Origin: Pseudomonas putida
Lineage (GTDB): Bacteria; Pseudomonadota; Gammaproteobacteria; Pseudomonadales; Pseudomonadaceae
Length of the DNA: 64,000 nt
Direction of reading: 5' to 3'
Assembly: GCF_001976065.1 (NCBI RefSeq)
Contig: NZ_MNAH01000009.1
Span: forward strand, 201,910-265,909
Every line of letters starts with the position of its first letter. Position 1 is the stretch's first letter. The notes under the pieces were generated by a model. That model made no database searches. It worked only from the letters and a program-made list of their open reading frames with translations, and was not told the origin of the DNA. Below, in pieces: positions 62,877 to 64,000 of this stretch. Position numbers and translations under genes: made by a program.

Positions 62877-63496
62877 TGCGATATCCGCTCTGGCGTACAG
62901 GGGTTTTCGTTTCTGCGATGGTGTGGCCGCTGCTTTGGTTGTACCAGGCCTGGCAGGCTGTACTGGGTCCTGACCCTGGCAAGGTGTTGGTAGACCGGTT
63001 GGGGTTGGGGACGCTTGTACTGTTGCTCATCACATTGAGCATGACGCCGCTGCAAAAGCTCACCGGTTGGGCGGGGTGGGTTGCCGTCCGGCGGCAACTG
63101 GGGCTGTGGTGTTTTGCTTATGTGGTCCTGCATTTGAGCGCTTATCTGGCATTTATCCTTGGCTTCGACTGGTCGCAGCTTGGTGTCGAGTTGCGCAAAC
63201 GTCCGTATATCATTGTTGGGGCCTTGGGTTTCTTGTGTTTGCTGGCGTTGGCGTGCACGTCCAATCGATACAGTCAGCGGCGGTTGGGAGCCCGCTGGAA
63301 GAAGCTGCATCGCCTGGCTTATTTGATTCTTGTGCTCGGATTGCTGCATATGCTCTGGATAGTGCGCGCCGATCTGAAGGAGTGGGCTATCTATGCATCG
63401 ATAGGTGCGTTGCTGTTAATGATGAGGTTGCCGCTGGTTGCTCGGCGAATCCCGCGTTTAGTGGCTAAAAAGGGCTCTTCTGCCAAAAAGGCCTAA
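62876..63496 (+). CDS. msrQ: Heme-binding membrane subunit MsrQ
   Basis: A 206-residue membrane protein with about six helices and conserved histidines (VLHLSAYLAFIL, KKLHRLAYLILVLGLLHMLW) for haem b. It passes electrons from the quinone pool to MsrP. The start overlaps the msrP stop (TGATG). The C-terminus is basic. Confidence 0.94.
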   Translation: MRYPLWRTGVFVSAMVWPLLWLYQAWQAVLGPDPGKVLVDRLGLGTLVLLLITLSMTPLQKLTGWAGWVAVRRQLGLWCFAYVVLHLSAYLAFILGFDWSQLGVELRKRPYIIVGALGFLCLLALACTSNRYSQRRLGARWKKLHRLAYLILVLGLLHMLWIVRADLKEWAIYASIGALLLMMRLPLVARRIPRLVAKKGSSAKKA

Positions 63497-63503
63497 TTAG
63501 TGG

Positions 63504-63531
63504 TTGACGGCAGATTCTGTAAGCCTATAAT
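63504..63531 (+). promoter_or_regulatory. rRNA promoter P1 (distal)
   Basis: TTGACG, 16 bases, TATAAT, then a discriminator TCGCCCCAC. The first of three tandem stable-RNA promoters in the 490 bases before the 16S gene. Confidence 0.8.
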
Positions 63532-63648
63532 TCGCCCCACTTCCGGCGCAGTCGAAACGGAAAACTCCTTGGTAAACAAAGAGTTACGCAGTTTTGACAG
63601 TGGCTTGCTTCAGTTCATCGAAGCCGGCAGGGAGTTGAAAAAGAGGTG

Positions 63649-63676
63649 TTGACAGCAGCGTGTAACGCTGTAGAAT
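63649..63676 (+). promoter_or_regulatory. rRNA promoter P2
   Basis: TTGACA, 16 bases, TAGAAT, discriminator TCGCCTCCC. Same architecture as the tRNA promoter at 13140. Confidence 0.85.
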
Positions 63677-63757
63677 TCGCCTCCCGCTGATGAGAGATCT
63701 GAAGCGCAAGTGGTTGAAGTTGTTAAGGATTCCTTGAAAACTTCTGAAAAATACCAC

Positions 63758-63785
63758 TTGACAGCAAATGAGGCTGCTGTAGAAT
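63758..63785 (+). promoter_or_regulatory. rRNA promoter P3 (proximal)
   Basis: TTGACA, 16 bases, TAGAAT, discriminator GCGCGCCTC. The closest of the three promoters to the 16S gene, about 200 bases away. Confidence 0.87.
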
Positions 63786-63820
63786 GCGCGCCTCGGTTGA
63801 GACGAAAGATCTTAACCAAC

Positions 63821-63833
63821 CGCTCTTTAACAA
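63821..63833 (+). promoter_or_regulatory. boxA antitermination element of the rRNA leader
   Basis: CGCTCTTTAACAA closely matches the boxA consensus TGCTCTTTAACA. It recruits the Nus factors and allows antitermination across rRNA. Confidence 0.8.
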
Positions 63834-63982
63834 CTGAATCAAGCAATTCGTGTGGGTGCTTGTGGAGTCAGACTGCTAGTCAACAGATTATCAGCATCAC
63901 AAGTTACTCCGCGAGAAATCAAAGATGTAACCAACGATTGCTGAGCCAAGTTTAGGGTTTTCTCAAAACCCAAAGATGTTTG

Positions 63983-64000
63983 AACTGAAGAGTTTGATCA
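63983..64000 (+). rRNA. 16S rRNA, first bases (partial)
   Basis: GAACTGAAGAGTTTGATCA is the 5' end of 16S rRNA. Only 18 bases are in the window; the gene continues beyond it. Confidence 0.92.

Overview
The window is chromosomal DNA from a fluorescent pseudomonad, most likely the Pseudomonas fluorescens group. I base this on high-GC coding bias, the gene order thiO-pilR-pilS-bamD-rluD-pgeF-clpB, the cbrX-cbrA-cbrB-crcZ-pcnB locus, the prrF small RNA and typical Pseudomonas REP palindromes. Genes are densely packed on both strands. No prophage, insertion sequence or CRISPR array was seen.

Region by region. 1-7.3 kb: the end of a type IV pilus minor-pilin operon (pilW end, pilX, a short pilY1, pilE), then thiO, and the pilS-pilR two-component system on the minus strand. 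7.4-13.0 kb: bamD diverging from rluD-pgeF, then clpB behind a heat-shock (sigma32-type) promoter. 13.1-13.7 kb: a tRNA cluster (Asn, Pro, Lys, and a second identical Pro). 13.8-16.6 kb: type II NADH dehydrogenase, DUF3094, MOSC and DUF1780 genes. 16.6-20.7 kb: a benzoate-uptake cassette (MFS benK, benE, OprD-family porin) behind a tandem XylS/BenR-type operator. 20.7-22.7 kb: DUF2790, a LysR regulator and a membrane protein. 22.8-26.4 kb: yacG-coaE-pilD-pilC diverging from pilA, with pilB missing from its usual place. 26.7-34.2 kb: BON, DUF748, methyltransferase, MpaB-type and acsA genes. 34.4-40.2 kb: pgi, panBC, folK-pcnB. 40.3-45.4 kb: the carbon-catabolite control locus crcZ-cbrB-cbrA-cbrX. 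45.5-49.5 kb: gluQ-dksA, an aminotransferase, sfsA and a Rieske protein. 49.55-49.7 kb: Fur-box-controlled prrF. 49.8-53.1 kb: accessory metabolic and hypothetical genes. 53.2-57.1 kb: mrcB with its probable activator lipoprotein, yqcC and a DUF4124 gene. 57.2-63.5 kb: ilvI-ilvH-ilvC with a long leader, pssA and msrPQ. 63.5-64.0 kb: three tandem rRNA promoters, boxA, and the first bases of a 16S rRNA gene.

How the parts connect. PilS/PilR (4.1-7.1 kb) would activate the sigma54 promoter I find directly in front of pilA (25.9 kb); PilD processes the pilins. CbrA/CbrB would drive the sigma54 promoter of crcZ through a TGTTAC-N14-GTAACA site; CrcZ titrates the Hfq/Crc repressor and so relieves catabolite repression of targets such as aromatic-uptake genes. 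DksA and the GC-rich discriminators of the rRNA and tRNA promoters fit stringent control. I did not find an undescribed multi-gene system. The most notable items are the pilus locus with no pilB and a PilY1 lacking its N-terminal half, the BenR-type operator before transport-only genes, and three regulatory elements that are not protein-coding: crcZ, prrF and the ilvI leader.
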